Assembly: GCA_020161295.1 (NCBI GenBank)
Contig: JAIUOA010000002.1
Coordinates: 186,001 to 250,000, forward strand
DNA: 64,000 nucleotides
From: Bacillota bacterium
GTDB lineage: Bacteria; Bacillota; Clostridia; Peptostreptococcales; Acidaminobacteraceae
Direction of reading: 5' to 3'
Below, one piece after another: positions 27,395 through 34,904 of the stretch. The notes under the pieces were generated by a model. The model was given only the letters and a program-made list of their open reading frames with translations. It was not told where the DNA came from and did no database searches. The first letter of the stretch is position 1. Each line of letters starts with the position of its first letter. A program made the translations under genes and the position numbers.

Positions 27395-28084
27395 ATGAAA
27401 AAAAAATATCAAATCCTCTTGTTTGATTTGGATAACACCTTATTTGATTTCGAGGCATCAGAGAAACGCGCGCTTGAAGAGACGAAGCATCATTTTGAAA
27501 TTTCCATGGCACTGGAGGAATTTATCCAGAATTATCATGAGGTGAACAAGCCTTTATGGGAGGCTTTGGAACGTGGTGAGATCACCAGTGAAGCGATTAG
27601 GACGCTTAGGTTTGAACATTTGATCAAAAGAATCGGTCTGCCCATCAATGCCCTGGAGATGAGCCACTTTTATGTGTCTAAGATCTCTCGAGGAATAGAC
27701 ACCTTTCCACACGCTAGAGAGGTCCTGGAGACTTTAGCGGCTAAATATAGGCTAGTGGCGCTGACCAATGGTATCGTGGATATTCAAACTGGCCGTCTCA
27801 TGCATTCTGGATTGGGTTCGTATTTTTCTGCAGTCGTCATCTCAGAAGAAATCGGTGTTAGCAAACCCCATGTGGAAATTTTTGAAGCTGCACTGAATCG
27901 TATAGGTCATAAGGATAAGGATTCCGTGTTGATGATCGGCGATTCCATCAAAGCTGATATACTAGGTGCGCTAAGTGCAGGCCTCGATGCTTGCTGGGTC
28001 AACCTAAAGGGTCAAAGTAAACCTGAGCTACCAGCGCATGTATTTGAAATCAATACCCTGGATCAATTGTTGGAAGTCTTATAA
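27395..28084 (+). CDS. HAD-superfamily hydrolase, YjjG-like non-canonical pyrimidine nucleotidase
   Basis: 229 residues with all HAD motifs: LLFDLDNTLFDFE (motif I, nucleophile Asp), VALTNG (II), SKPHVEIF with the Lys (III), and MIGDSIKADILGALSAGLDA (IV). The cap insertion and FDLDNTLFDF start match YjjG-type nucleotidases, which dephosphorylate (d)UMP, dTMP and damaged pyrimidine nucleotides. Substrate assignment is by similarity only. 11 bases after cysQ, suggesting a small operon with nucleotide-related phosphatases. Confidence 0.85.
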   Translation: MKKKYQILLFDLDNTLFDFEASEKRALEETKHHFEISMALEEFIQNYHEVNKPLWEALERGEITSEAIRTLRFEHLIKRIGLPINALEMSHFYVSKISRGIDTFPHAREVLETLAAKYRLVALTNGIVDIQTGRLMHSGLGSYFSAVVISEEIGVSKPHVEIFEAALNRIGHKDKDSVLMIGDSIKADILGALSAGLDACWVNLKGQSKPELPAHVFEINTLDQLLEVL

Positions 28085-28102
28085 TGGCCACTGGAGGCAT
28101 AA

Positions 28103-28756
28103 ATGGTTTTAGAAATCATCAAATCGACGGAGTATCATAAATCACAGTGGGCGCACGGGGAAACCACGGAGCTGTATCTCTTTCCCAGAGACAGTAGTTA
28201 TGCCGCACGAACGTTCAAATGGCGTGTTAGTGCGGCGACAGTGGACGCGGATACCTCAACCTTCACAGTCCTATTCGGCGTTAGACGCTGGATCATGCCG
28301 TTTGATGCGGAGCTCCATTTGACGCATGCCCATAATGACAAGCCGCTCTACAGCATCACCCTTAAACCCTATGAATCTCACTGCTTCAAAGGGGATTGGG
28401 AAACACAGAGCATCGGGAAGGCTGGCGACTTCAACCTAATGTTAAAGGATGACGCCTATGGCATCTTAAAACCAGTCAAAATAAATGAAGGGTCAGAAAT
28501 CATGCTAGGCACTTTGTTTCACGAAGCGTTTGATGAACGCTTACCACTGGCAGACCATCAGTTGACACTGGGACTTTACTCGAGAGATTTTGACATGACC
28601 CTTAATACTGGAGACGGAACCGAAAAGCTACAGCGCGGTGATTTGATGCTGATTCACTATACGCTAGAAGAAGTGGACCACATCAAACAATTCACCATGG
28701 ACCATCGTGGTGAAAAATCGGGACATGCCGTATTGTTTGCCGTTACCACGATGTAA
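28103..28756 (+). CDS. HutD/Ves-family cupin-like protein
   Basis: 217 residues. It fits the HutD/Ves pattern: WAHGETTELYLFPRDSSYAA, FKWRVSAATVDADTSTFTVL, FGVRRWIMP, and YESHCFKGDWET followed by FNLMLKDD. Such proteins have a double beta-barrel cupin fold; HutD sits in histidine utilisation operons and Ves is cold-induced, but activity is not established. No hut genes are nearby. ATG 28103 follows GGAGG. 18 bases after the HAD gene; a bidirectional terminator follows. Confidence 0.82.
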   Translation: MVLEIIKSTEYHKSQWAHGETTELYLFPRDSSYAARTFKWRVSAATVDADTSTFTVLFGVRRWIMPFDAELHLTHAHNDKPLYSITLKPYESHCFKGDWETQSIGKAGDFNLMLKDDAYGILKPVKINEGSEIMLGTLFHEAFDERLPLADHQLTLGLYSRDFDMTLNTGDGTEKLQRGDLMLIHYTLEEVDHIKQFTMDHRGEKSGHAVLFAVTTM

Positions 28757-28762
28757 CCTGAA

Positions 28763-28815
28763 AAAGAAAACACTCGAAGCGAGCGGATATCCAGTCGAAT
28801 CGAGTGTTATTTTTA
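28763..28815. terminator. Bidirectional terminator between convergent operons
   Basis: AACACTCGA (28769-28777) pairs with TCGAGTGTT (28800-28808), with A-rich sequence on the left and a T run on the right, so it can serve the HutD-like gene (+) and the histidine kinase (-). Confidence 0.75.
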
Positions 28816-30537
28816 TGCCGTTTCATGTGCGGGTAAAAACAAGGTAAAGGTAGTGCATTCATTTAGCGCACTGTCCACGTGGATCTGGCCGAGGTGCTGT
28901 TCGATGATGATCTTCGCGATGGAAAGCCCAAGTCCAGTGCCGCCGTGCTGATTTTCCTTAAGCTTGGTTCTGGATTTATCTGCGCGATAAAATCGGTCGA
29001 AGATGTGAGGGAGATCCTCCTTTGAAATACCGATGCCATTATCGGAGATGACGATGATGATGCTCTGCTGTGATTTGCGAAGGGAAAGCGAAATTTTGCC
29101 TTCGTCAGGGGTGTACTTGATGCTGTTATCGATAAAGATCCGCAGCGCTTGTTTTAGTTTGTCGGCAGAGCCATTAATGATGATGTCGGCGTCGATGGTT
29201 TCTTGTATCTCGTGAGAAACATCGATTAGTCGCGTTTCTTTAACGATTTCAGTGAACAACTCGGATAGGTTGAATGGGGTCACGTCCATTTTTAGGGAAC
29301 CTTTATCATTTCTCGCGATAAAGAGCAAGCTTTCAACCAAGCTGTGCATATTTTCAGTTTCACCTAATATGGCCTGAATACTTTCCTCAAGTATGGCTGG
29401 GTCGTCCTTCCCCCAGCGGTTCAGCATGCCGGCATATCCCTTTATGACGGCGATAGGGGTCCTTAATTCATGTGATGCGTCAGATACGAATTGTTTTTCT
29501 CTTTCATAGCTCTTTTGAATGTCGTTGAGCATTTGGTTAAAGGTAAGCGCCAAATCCTTAAGCTCATCCTTCGTACCACTGACATTAAGGCGCGTGCTCA
29601 GGTTGTTTGCCGATAGCTCCTTTACCTGCTCGGTCATGACCAGTATGGGCTTTAGATGCTTTTTCGACATCTTAGAGGCCGATCGGATGGAGGTTAGGAT
29701 CAACGCGATACAAAGGACAAATCCAATAGGAAAGGTCGCTTCCAGGGTGCTGGTTTGACTGATCATGTCAGTGCTTACAGCCAGATAAATCATCGAGTTG
29801 TCCTTCAGTAAAACCGAATGGACCTCGTGAATTTGAGGAAACGACGGAAACTGGGTGAAATCATACTCCACGATGCTTGAAAGGGATTCATAGCTGGCTG
29901 GAATTTCTGCAGTGGCGTACAAAAGTGTTTGTTGCCCATCGAAAACATGAAACGTCAAATTTCTATGCGTTAAGAAATCGGCAATTTCGACGCTGTCGTA
30001 GGCGACATCATCCAAAAGACGTTTTTCGATATACCCTAGATCGCCAGAAAGCTGCTTTTGCGCATCATAGAATAAATAATAGGAAAAGGCACCGTAGATG
30101 ACGAAGAATAGGAAAGCGGTTAGTAATACGAGCCGTAATGCATATCCCAGCGCCAGTTTAAAGGTGATGTTGAATCGGATCAGAGAGATGAAACGGTCAT
30201 AGGAACTGGCAAAGTAGTTTTCACCAGGCTGATGTCGATCGGCGCTCTCTGCTTTCGGTGGGGATGCCTTTTTTTTCACATCAGAATTAGACGTCGGTCT
30301 TTTCTTCTTAGGGGGATCGATGGCCACCTTCACCTGGACGTCTTTTTTTATAACCGGTTGATTCTCGGGCTTGTTCTCAGGTTTATTTTCAGATTTATTC
30401 TCAGGCCTACTCGCGGACTTACTCTCAGGCTTACTCTCAGGTGCCGCCTTAGGGACGGTGGCCTTTTTAGTTTGCGCTGCGGGAGGCGGTGTTTGCTTAA
30501 TTGTCTTACTGTCGGTTTCTTTACTAATGATTTTCAT
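28813..30537 (-). CDS. Membrane sensor histidine kinase with basic repeat-rich N-terminal extension
   Basis: 574 residues. Residues 1-115 are a low-complexity Lys/Pro/Glu region with repeated PENK/PESK units, predicted cytoplasmic. Then come TM1 (132-157), an extracytoplasmic sensor domain (158-267), TM2 (268-284), HAMP (about 285-340), HisKA with SHELRTP and phospho-acceptor His356, and an ATPase with NSIKYTPDEG, DNGIGISKEDL, FDRFYRADKSR and GGTGLGLSIAK. It should autophosphorylate and pass phosphate to the response regulator gene that overlaps it by 14 bases. The N-terminal tail is absent from ordinary kinases of this type; signal unknown. Confidence 0.92.
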   Translation of the reverse strand: MKIISKETDSKTIKQTPPPAAQTKKATVPKAAPESKPESKSASRPENKSENKPENKPENQPVIKKDVQVKVAIDPPKKKRPTSNSDVKKKASPPKAESADRHQPGENYFASSYDRFISLIRFNITFKLALGYALRLVLLTAFLFFVIYGAFSYYLFYDAQKQLSGDLGYIEKRLLDDVAYDSVEIADFLTHRNLTFHVFDGQQTLLYATAEIPASYESLSSIVEYDFTQFPSFPQIHEVHSVLLKDNSMIYLAVSTDMISQTSTLEATFPIGFVLCIALILTSIRSASKMSKKHLKPILVMTEQVKELSANNLSTRLNVSGTKDELKDLALTFNQMLNDIQKSYEREKQFVSDASHELRTPIAVIKGYAGMLNRWGKDDPAILEESIQAILGETENMHSLVESLLFIARNDKGSLKMDVTPFNLSELFTEIVKETRLIDVSHEIQETIDADIIINGSADKLKQALRIFIDNSIKYTPDEGKISLSLRKSQQSIIIVISDNGIGISKEDLPHIFDRFYRADKSRTKLKENQHGGTGLGLSIAKIIIEQHLGQIHVDSALNECTTFTLFLPAHETA

Positions 30538-31210
30538 CTTTGAACAGGTAACCTACCCCTCTTACGGTATGGATGAATTTAGCGCCAAAGTGGTCATCAA
30601 TTTTACTTCTCAAATAACGGATATAGACATCGACGATTTTCGTTTCGCCGAAATAATCATACCCCCACACTTTGTCGAGAATTTGCTCTCGAGTCAGGGC
30701 GATGTTGCGATTTTCTGCGAGATAATGAAGCAAATCAAACTCGGTTTTAGTGAGCTCGATGGGGTTTTGGTCATAATAGGCGGTGTACTGGTTATAGTCG
30801 ATTTTAAGCTTGCCGGACACGAACGTATTCCCCACGCTTGTGGTTTGTGTCGCAATTTTTCTAAAGATTCTTCGGATCCGTGCCAATAACTCCTCTATGG
30901 CAAAGGGTTTGGTCATGTAATCGTCTGCACCGAAGTCCAGTCCCATAACCTTGTCCATGGTGTCATCTTTGGCAGTGAGCATGATAATGGGAATTTCAGA
31001 GTTGAGACGAATTCGTCGACAGACCTCCATGCCATTTAAACCAGGAAGCATGATGTCGAGAACGATCATATCAAAATCACCCTCAAGTGCCTTCTCAAGT
31101 CCTGTACGGCCATCGTTGGCAGTTTCTACAGAAAAGCCTTCATGTTTCAATTCCAGTTCGATAAATCGTGCGATTTTCACATCATCCTCAACGACGAGTA
31201 TCTTTTGCAT
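30524..31210 (-). CDS. OmpR/PhoB-family response regulator
   Basis: 228 residues: receiver domain with VVEDD, phospho-acceptor Asp in IVLDIMLPGLNG, MLTAKDD and the Lys in MTKPF; then a winged-helix DNA-binding domain (ELTKTEFDLLHYLAENRNIAL, REQILDKVWGYDYFGETKIV, RYLRSKI). ATG 31210 is chosen because GGAGG lies six bases upstream; the TTG at 31216 abuts it. Partner of the overlapping histidine kinase. Layout resembles ArlRS-type pairs; the regulon is unknown. Confidence 0.94.
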   Translation of the reverse strand: MQKILVVEDDVKIARFIELELKHEGFSVETANDGRTGLEKALEGDFDMIVLDIMLPGLNGMEVCRRIRLNSEIPIIMLTAKDDTMDKVMGLDFGADDYMTKPFAIEELLARIRRIFRKIATQTTSVGNTFVSGKLKIDYNQYTAYYDQNPIELTKTEFDLLHYLAENRNIALTREQILDKVWGYDYFGETKIVDVYIRYLRSKIDDHFGAKFIHTVRGVGYLFKDENH

Positions 31211-31241
31211 CTTCAACCTCCATTTTTAAACCACTGTCTTG

Positions 31242-31270
31242 ATTCTACTATAACATTTGGTGCGTTTGAA
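31242..31270 (-). promoter_or_regulatory. Promoter of the two-component operon
   Basis: On the minus strand TTCAAA (31270-31265) and TAGAAT (31247-31242) are spaced by 17 bases, about 32 bases before the regulator ATG. Confidence 0.45.
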
Positions 31271-31311
31271 GGGAAGAGAAGAAACGGCGCTAAGCTTTGC
31301 CTAGCACCGTT
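31271..31311 (-). terminator. Terminator of the DUF4342 gene
   Basis: AACGGTGCTA and TAGCGCCGTT (minus strand, 31311-31302 and 31292-31283) form a 10-bp stem with one wobble, followed by a pyrimidine-rich tail rather than a clean T run. Confidence 0.5.
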
Positions 31312-31319
31312 ACCTGTGA

Positions 31320-31805
31320 TTACTCCATGCGATCTTCGTCGTCTTTTTTCTTAGGTGACTCAAATACTTTTTCGATATCGATGTTTTTTCCATCATTATC
31401 TAAAATCGAAATCTTATATCCGAAAACATAAGGTAAGATTAAGATGAAAAGTGAAACTGGCATCGTAAACAGAATCAATAATGCGGCGATGGTAAGTGGA
31501 ATATCGATGAGACGTTTTGTAGAGTTGCCGATAACGAAGCTAGTCTTATGCATTTTATCGAAGAATCTTTTCAAATCATCGAAAAAGTCATTTTGTGGTC
31601 TAGGGCGACTGTGTCCTTGATGGTGTGCATGAGGACGATTAGGACGAGGTCCTGTTTTTGATGAAGCGGTTTTGTTAGATGCCTCGAGTGAGATAAGTGC
31701 TTCCACCATATCACCGTTATGTGCTTCTAACGCTTCCTTTGCTTCCTTATAGCTAATGTTTGCACGCTCCATGAGCATATCGATTTTTTCTAAACTTACT
31801 GACAT
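31320..31805 (-). CDS. UBA-like/DUF4342 domain protein
   Basis: 161 residues. Residues 1-42 form a small three-helix UBA/TS-N-like domain (IDMLMERANISYKEAKEALE, HNGDMVEALISLE). A basic, His/Arg/Pro-rich linker follows (residues 45-75), then a DUF4342 segment with KTSFVIGNSTKRLIDIPL and a hydrophobic hairpin (about 107-130), and an acidic tail. Likely a membrane-associated cytoplasmic protein; function unknown. Start ATG 31805 has AAAAGGAGGAAATCAT. TATAAT on the minus strand at 31858-31853 is a probable -10. Confidence 0.8.
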   Translation of the reverse strand: MSVSLEKIDMLMERANISYKEAKEALEAHNGDMVEALISLEASNKTASSKTGPRPNRPHAHHQGHSRPRPQNDFFDDLKRFFDKMHKTSFVIGNSTKRLIDIPLTIAALLILFTMPVSLFILILPYVFGYKISILDNDGKNIDIEKVFESPKKKDDEDRME

Positions 31806-31973
31806 ATGATTTCCTCCTTTTATTTTGAGTGGTTCTTCACTTCTATGACATGATTATAGCGCAGGTTTCTTAACCACCCACCAAAGAACGGTTAGAATTT
31901 GGATAGAAATCGAGAAATGTTTCAAATGTTAAGAAAGCGTAAGGGTCATTAATGAATGTTAATCCTTTATCTA

Positions 31974-32002
31974 TTGAAAAATGAATGCGTTGATGGTATC
32001 AT
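31974..32002 (+). promoter_or_regulatory. Promoter of the candidate small RNA
   Basis: TTGAAA (31974-31979), 17 bases, TATCAT (31997-32002). No coding sequence follows on this strand before the terminator at 32089-32114. Confidence 0.6.
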
Positions 32003-32008
32003 CAATAT

Positions 32009-32114
32009 CGTTGACAGGTAATACGATTGAATTGCACAGCGTTTACATTTATCCCCCCCTTTTAGCATAAATGTAGATAGTCAATTCAGACGCACAGAGG
32101 TGCGTCTTTTTTTT
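32009..32114 (+). ncRNA. Candidate ~105-nt small RNA with a C7 hairpin loop and intrinsic terminator
   Basis: The 381-base gap between the DUF4342 and ppGpp-hydrolase genes contains a plus-strand promoter and terminator but no gene. The predicted transcript folds into nested stems: TGAATTG (32028-32034) with CAATTCA (32082-32088), and ACATTTAT (32045-32052) with ATAAATGT (32067-32074). The 14-nt apical loop has seven C followed by TTTT. A GACGCAC/GTGCGTC hairpin and eight T end it. C-rich loops in Firmicute sRNAs often pair with Shine-Dalgarno sequences, so it may be a trans-acting regulator. No known RNA family was recognised. The rest of the gap (31859-31973, 32115-32152) shows nothing clear. 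Confidence 0.55.
32089..32114 (+). terminator. Strong intrinsic terminator of the candidate sRNA
   Basis: GACGCAC, loop AGAG, GTGCGTC, then eight T. Confidence 0.88.
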
Positions 32115-32152
32115 ACCCATCAAATGGCAAAAAATGGAATCTTGACAGGATG

Positions 32153-32185
32153 AAAAAAACACCCTAAACTGAATAAAATAGGGTG
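32153..32185 (-). terminator. Terminator of the ppGpp hydrolase-like gene
   Basis: On the minus strand CACCCTA (32185-32179) pairs with TAGGGTG (32166-32160), followed by a seven-T run. Confidence 0.8.
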
Positions 32186-32186
32186 C

Positions 32187-32723
32187 TCAAGGTGACTGAA
32201 AGACTTTTTTCAAGAATTGTTCCAATAAAACACAGAGCGGGTGGACACTGATGGGCGTAAGCACCTCAAGAATCGCCGTATAGTACCATTTCTGCTCATC
32301 GTATCCTGCATTAAATGCCTTCCAAACATCTGGGCCACTAGCCGCCATATGACGTTCAACACTGGCTAGATTTACCAGCTTGTCCACACATACGATATAG
32401 AGGACATCCAGTGGTGCACTTTCAAGTCCGAGAAGATAATCGATTTTCCGCTTCTTCCAAGGGTCTTTTTTATTTTTTTCTGTACAATAGGCGACATACA
32501 TGGCCACTCTCGATCCAAACGTACTCTGGATTTCTTCATAGGTTAATGAAGTATCCTCCAGGGTATCATGTAGAATACCAGCGATGATGACTTCATCTGG
32601 CAGACCATGCTTTGCCAGAATCATGCCCACCTCTATGGGATGCGCCACATATAAATCGTTATCCAGTTTTCGTCTTTGATCGCCATGAGCGGCGATGGCG
32701 GTATGTATAGCGGTATAAATCAT
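32187..32723 (-). CDS. HD-domain phosphohydrolase, small alarmone ((p)ppGpp) hydrolase-like (MESH1-type)
   Basis: 178 residues, a single HD domain without synthetase. The ordered motifs match RelA/SpoT hydrolase domains: AAHGDQRRKLDNDLYVAHP, GILHDTLEDT (HD..ED), and DKLVNLAS near residue 115 for the late Asp. Such short proteins remove the 3'-pyrophosphate from (p)ppGpp. It lacks TGS/ACT regulatory domains, so activity would not be ribosome-linked. It stands alone on the minus strand with its own terminator; other HD nucleotide hydrolases cannot be excluded. Confidence 0.8.
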   Translation of the reverse strand: MIYTAIHTAIAAHGDQRRKLDNDLYVAHPIEVGMILAKHGLPDEVIIAGILHDTLEDTSLTYEEIQSTFGSRVAMYVAYCTEKNKKDPWKKRKIDYLLGLESAPLDVLYIVCVDKLVNLASVERHMAASGPDVWKAFNAGYDEQKWYYTAILEVLTPISVHPLCVLLEQFLKKVFQSP

Positions 32724-32793
32724 CTTGACCTCGAAATTTTGAAGTGGTTGCTAACTCTATTTTAACATAATTGATGGATTTAAGGAGGATAAT

Positions 32794-33174
32794 TTGACCA
32801 TAATAGGCACCGGCGTGGATATTTTAGAGATAGAAAGAATCGAGAAGATTATAAAGGAGAAACCGCGATTTGTGGAACGATTTTTCACAGTTGAGGAACA
32901 AAAGTTCTTTGCTTTACGTCTAATGTCTGTTGAAACCATCGCTGCGGGCTTTGCGTCCAAGGAAGCGGTGGTAAAAGCCATGGGTACCGGTTTTAGAGGC
33001 TTTGAAATGAAGGATGTGGAGATATTAAGGGATTCTTTAGGGAAACCCATCGTGAACCTCTATGGAAAAGCGAAGGACATTGCACTTGGCCTGGAGATTG
33101 ATTCATTTCAGATTTCCATATCACATTCTGACCATTATGCCGTCTCATTTGTCATCGCCCTTAGAAATCTGTAA
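32794..33174 (+). CDS. acpS: Holo-[acyl-carrier-protein] synthase
   Basis: 126 residues. AcpS motifs are clear: IGTGVDILEIERIEKI at the start with the Mg-binding Asp, FFTVEEQKFF, and ASKEAVVKAMGTGFRG near residue 54, followed by ISISHSDHYAVSFVI. It transfers 4'-phosphopantetheine from CoA to acyl carrier protein, releasing PAP, which CysQ-type enzymes recycle. Start is TTG 32794 behind TAAGGAGGATAAT. Located upstream of alr, a common Firmicute order. Confidence 0.95.
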   Translation: MTIIGTGVDILEIERIEKIIKEKPRFVERFFTVEEQKFFALRLMSVETIAAGFASKEAVVKAMGTGFRGFEMKDVEILRDSLGKPIVNLYGKAKDIALGLEIDSFQISISHSDHYAVSFVIALRNL

Positions 33175-33264
33175 ACATGTCAAAAAAGTATGGATTATTC
33201 TTATAAAAAGGCGTAAAATTAAATGCGGATTATCTAATAAAAGAGAAATGATGTTGAGGTGGTT

Positions 33265-34428
33265 ATGAACGTATTAACACGTCCTGTTTGGGCAGAGATT
33301 AACCTGGATCATTTAGCACGTAATATAAGAGAAGTACGTCGAGTGACACGCGAGGGCACACTGGTCACAGCGGTTATAAAAGCGGATGGTTATGGTCATG
33401 GTGCAGTTCAAATCGGACAGACCTTACTTGATAATGGCGCGGATCGATTTGCAGTGGCCACCTTATCAGAGGCCATTTCACTTAAATCAGCCTTTCCTAA
33501 TACAGAAGTCATGGTGCTTGGCTACACGCCAAACGAAATGATTGATGGTGCCATCGAAAAAGGTTTGATCGTCACCTTATATTCTTTAGAGCAGGCAGAG
33601 TGGTTTAATCATCGGGCATCAACATATGGAAAGAAACTAAAAATACATGTGAAACTTGATACGGGCATGCGCCGTATCGGTATGGAAATTAATGAACAAA
33701 CGGTGTCCGATATCACCCAAATCAGTAAACTGAAACATTTGGAGCTTGAAGGGATTTTTACACATTTTGCTGTGGCTGACGAGGTGGATAAGTCGTTTAC
33801 ACATGCGCAAGTCCAAAAATTCCTAAGTGTCTGCGATGCACTGGAAGCACAAGGGATCAAAATTCCCATCAAACACGTTTCAAATAGCGCCGCTATCATC
33901 GATCTTCCTGAATACAACTTTGATATGGTCAGAGCGGGAATCATGCTCTATGGTTTATGGCCTTCTCCCGATGTTCTTAAGGACCGAGTGACGCTGAGAG
34001 AGGTCATGTCGCTTAAAGCCAACATCGCCCATGTAAAAACCATACAAACAGGAGAAGGCGTCAGCTATGGTTTAAAGTTTAAAGCTGACAAGCCTACTAG
34101 AATCGCCACACTCCCCATCGGCTATGCAGATGGTTTTTCACGCAGTTTTACCTTTAAAGCTAAGGGATTCGTCAATGGAACCTTAAAACCCATCGTCGGT
34201 CGAATTTGCATGGACCAGTGTATGCTCGAAGTCGATGGCCTCGATGTAAAAGTAGGGGATACGGTCACGTTATTTGGTGAAGAGGGTCTATGCATAGATG
34301 ATTACGCTTCAATGATTAGCACTATCAACTATGAGATCGTCTGCATGATCGGAAAACGCGTTCCGAGACGATATGTGACAGGCGGCAAAACCGTCCTCGT
34401 TAACGATATGGTTTTAGGCCAGAAATAG
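33265..34428 (+). CDS. alr: Alanine racemase
   Basis: 387 residues. The PLP-binding lysine lies in VTAVIKADGYGHGAVQ near residue 38, and the second catalytic base region is GEGVSYGLKFKA with the Tyr near 268. RVGRICMDQCMLEV-like sequence (GRICMDQCMLEVDG) is also conserved. It interconverts L- and D-alanine for peptidoglycan synthesis in the cytoplasm. ATG 33265 is preferred to the GTG at 33259, which overlaps the GAGGTGG ribosome site. Next gene is a MazF-type RNase, as in Bacillus, but without the antitoxin gene between. Confidence 0.96.
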   Translation: MNVLTRPVWAEINLDHLARNIREVRRVTREGTLVTAVIKADGYGHGAVQIGQTLLDNGADRFAVATLSEAISLKSAFPNTEVMVLGYTPNEMIDGAIEKGLIVTLYSLEQAEWFNHRASTYGKKLKIHVKLDTGMRRIGMEINEQTVSDITQISKLKHLELEGIFTHFAVADEVDKSFTHAQVQKFLSVCDALEAQGIKIPIKHVSNSAAIIDLPEYNFDMVRAGIMLYGLWPSPDVLKDRVTLREVMSLKANIAHVKTIQTGEGVSYGLKFKADKPTRIATLPIGYADGFSRSFTFKAKGFVNGTLKPIVGRICMDQCMLEVDGLDVKVGDTVTLFGEEGLCIDDYASMISTINYEIVCMIGKRVPRRYVTGGKTVLVNDMVLGQK

Positions 34429-34459
34429 TGTCTAAATTGTGGTGCACGACTTAAAAATG

Positions 34460-34468
34460 TGGTATCAT
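34460..34468 (+). promoter_or_regulatory. Extended -10 element upstream of the mazF-like gene
   Basis: TGG directly before TATCAT makes an extended -10; no good -35 is seen. About 34 bases before the GTG start. Confidence 0.35.
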
Positions 34469-34501
34469 TACCTTAGGGTTTGATTGGAGAGGAAACTTAA
34501 C

Positions 34502-34858
34502 GTGAATATAAAAAGAGGCGATGTCTATTTTGCCGACTTGTCACCAGTACGTGGCTCAGAGCAGGGTGGTCAAAGACCAGTATTAATTATACAAAATAAT
34601 ATAGGTAACAAGTATAGTCCGACGGTTATCGTCGCAGCCATCACTGCAAAAATCGCTAAAGCGAAATTGCCAACACATGTCGAGGTCGGTGCATCGCAAG
34701 TAGGTCTTTTGAAGGATTCTGTGGTTTTAATGGAACAGGTGCGTACCATTGATAAGACGCGCCTTATTCAAAAGCTCGGTCAATTGGAAGACGATGTCAT
34801 GATTAAGGTCGATAGAGCCTTGATGATCAGTTTAGGGTTATACGAAGATGCGACTTGA
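34502..34858 (+). CDS. MazF/PemK-family endoribonuclease (EndoA-like), without adjacent antitoxin gene
   Basis: 118 residues from GTG 34502 (GGAGAGG nine bases upstream). MazF hallmarks: [57 protein letters not shown], and [17 protein letters not shown]. MazF enzymes cut single-stranded mRNA at short sequences and slow growth; in Bacillus a ribbon-helix-helix antitoxin gene sits between alr and this gene. Here only 73 bases separate it from alr, with no open frame for an antitoxin. Either control is by a distant antitoxin or by another route. A terminator overlaps its stop codon. Confidence 0.92.
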   Translation: MNIKRGDVYFADLSPVRGSEQGGQRPVLIIQNNIGNKYSPTVIVAAITAKIAKAKLPTHVEVGASQVGLLKDSVVLMEQVRTIDKTRLIQKLGQLEDDVMIKVDRALMISLGLYEDAT

Positions 34859-34886
34859 ACCTGTATAGTTATATGCAGGTTTTTTC
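34858..34886 (+). terminator. Terminator at the mazF-like stop codon
   Basis: AACCTG (34858-34863) pairs with CAGGTT (34876-34881) with inner ATA/TAT pairing, followed by T. The stem begins within the stop codon. Confidence 0.7.
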
Positions 34887-34904
34887 ACGTTATTGGAGGG
34901 TGCC

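Noticed and set aside
31981..32070. Short open frame of 29 codons (ATG 31981) across the candidate sRNA
   Set aside because: No ribosome site, and the ATG lies between the -35 and -10 of the predicted promoter; the C7 run would code Pro-Pro without any recognisable protein.
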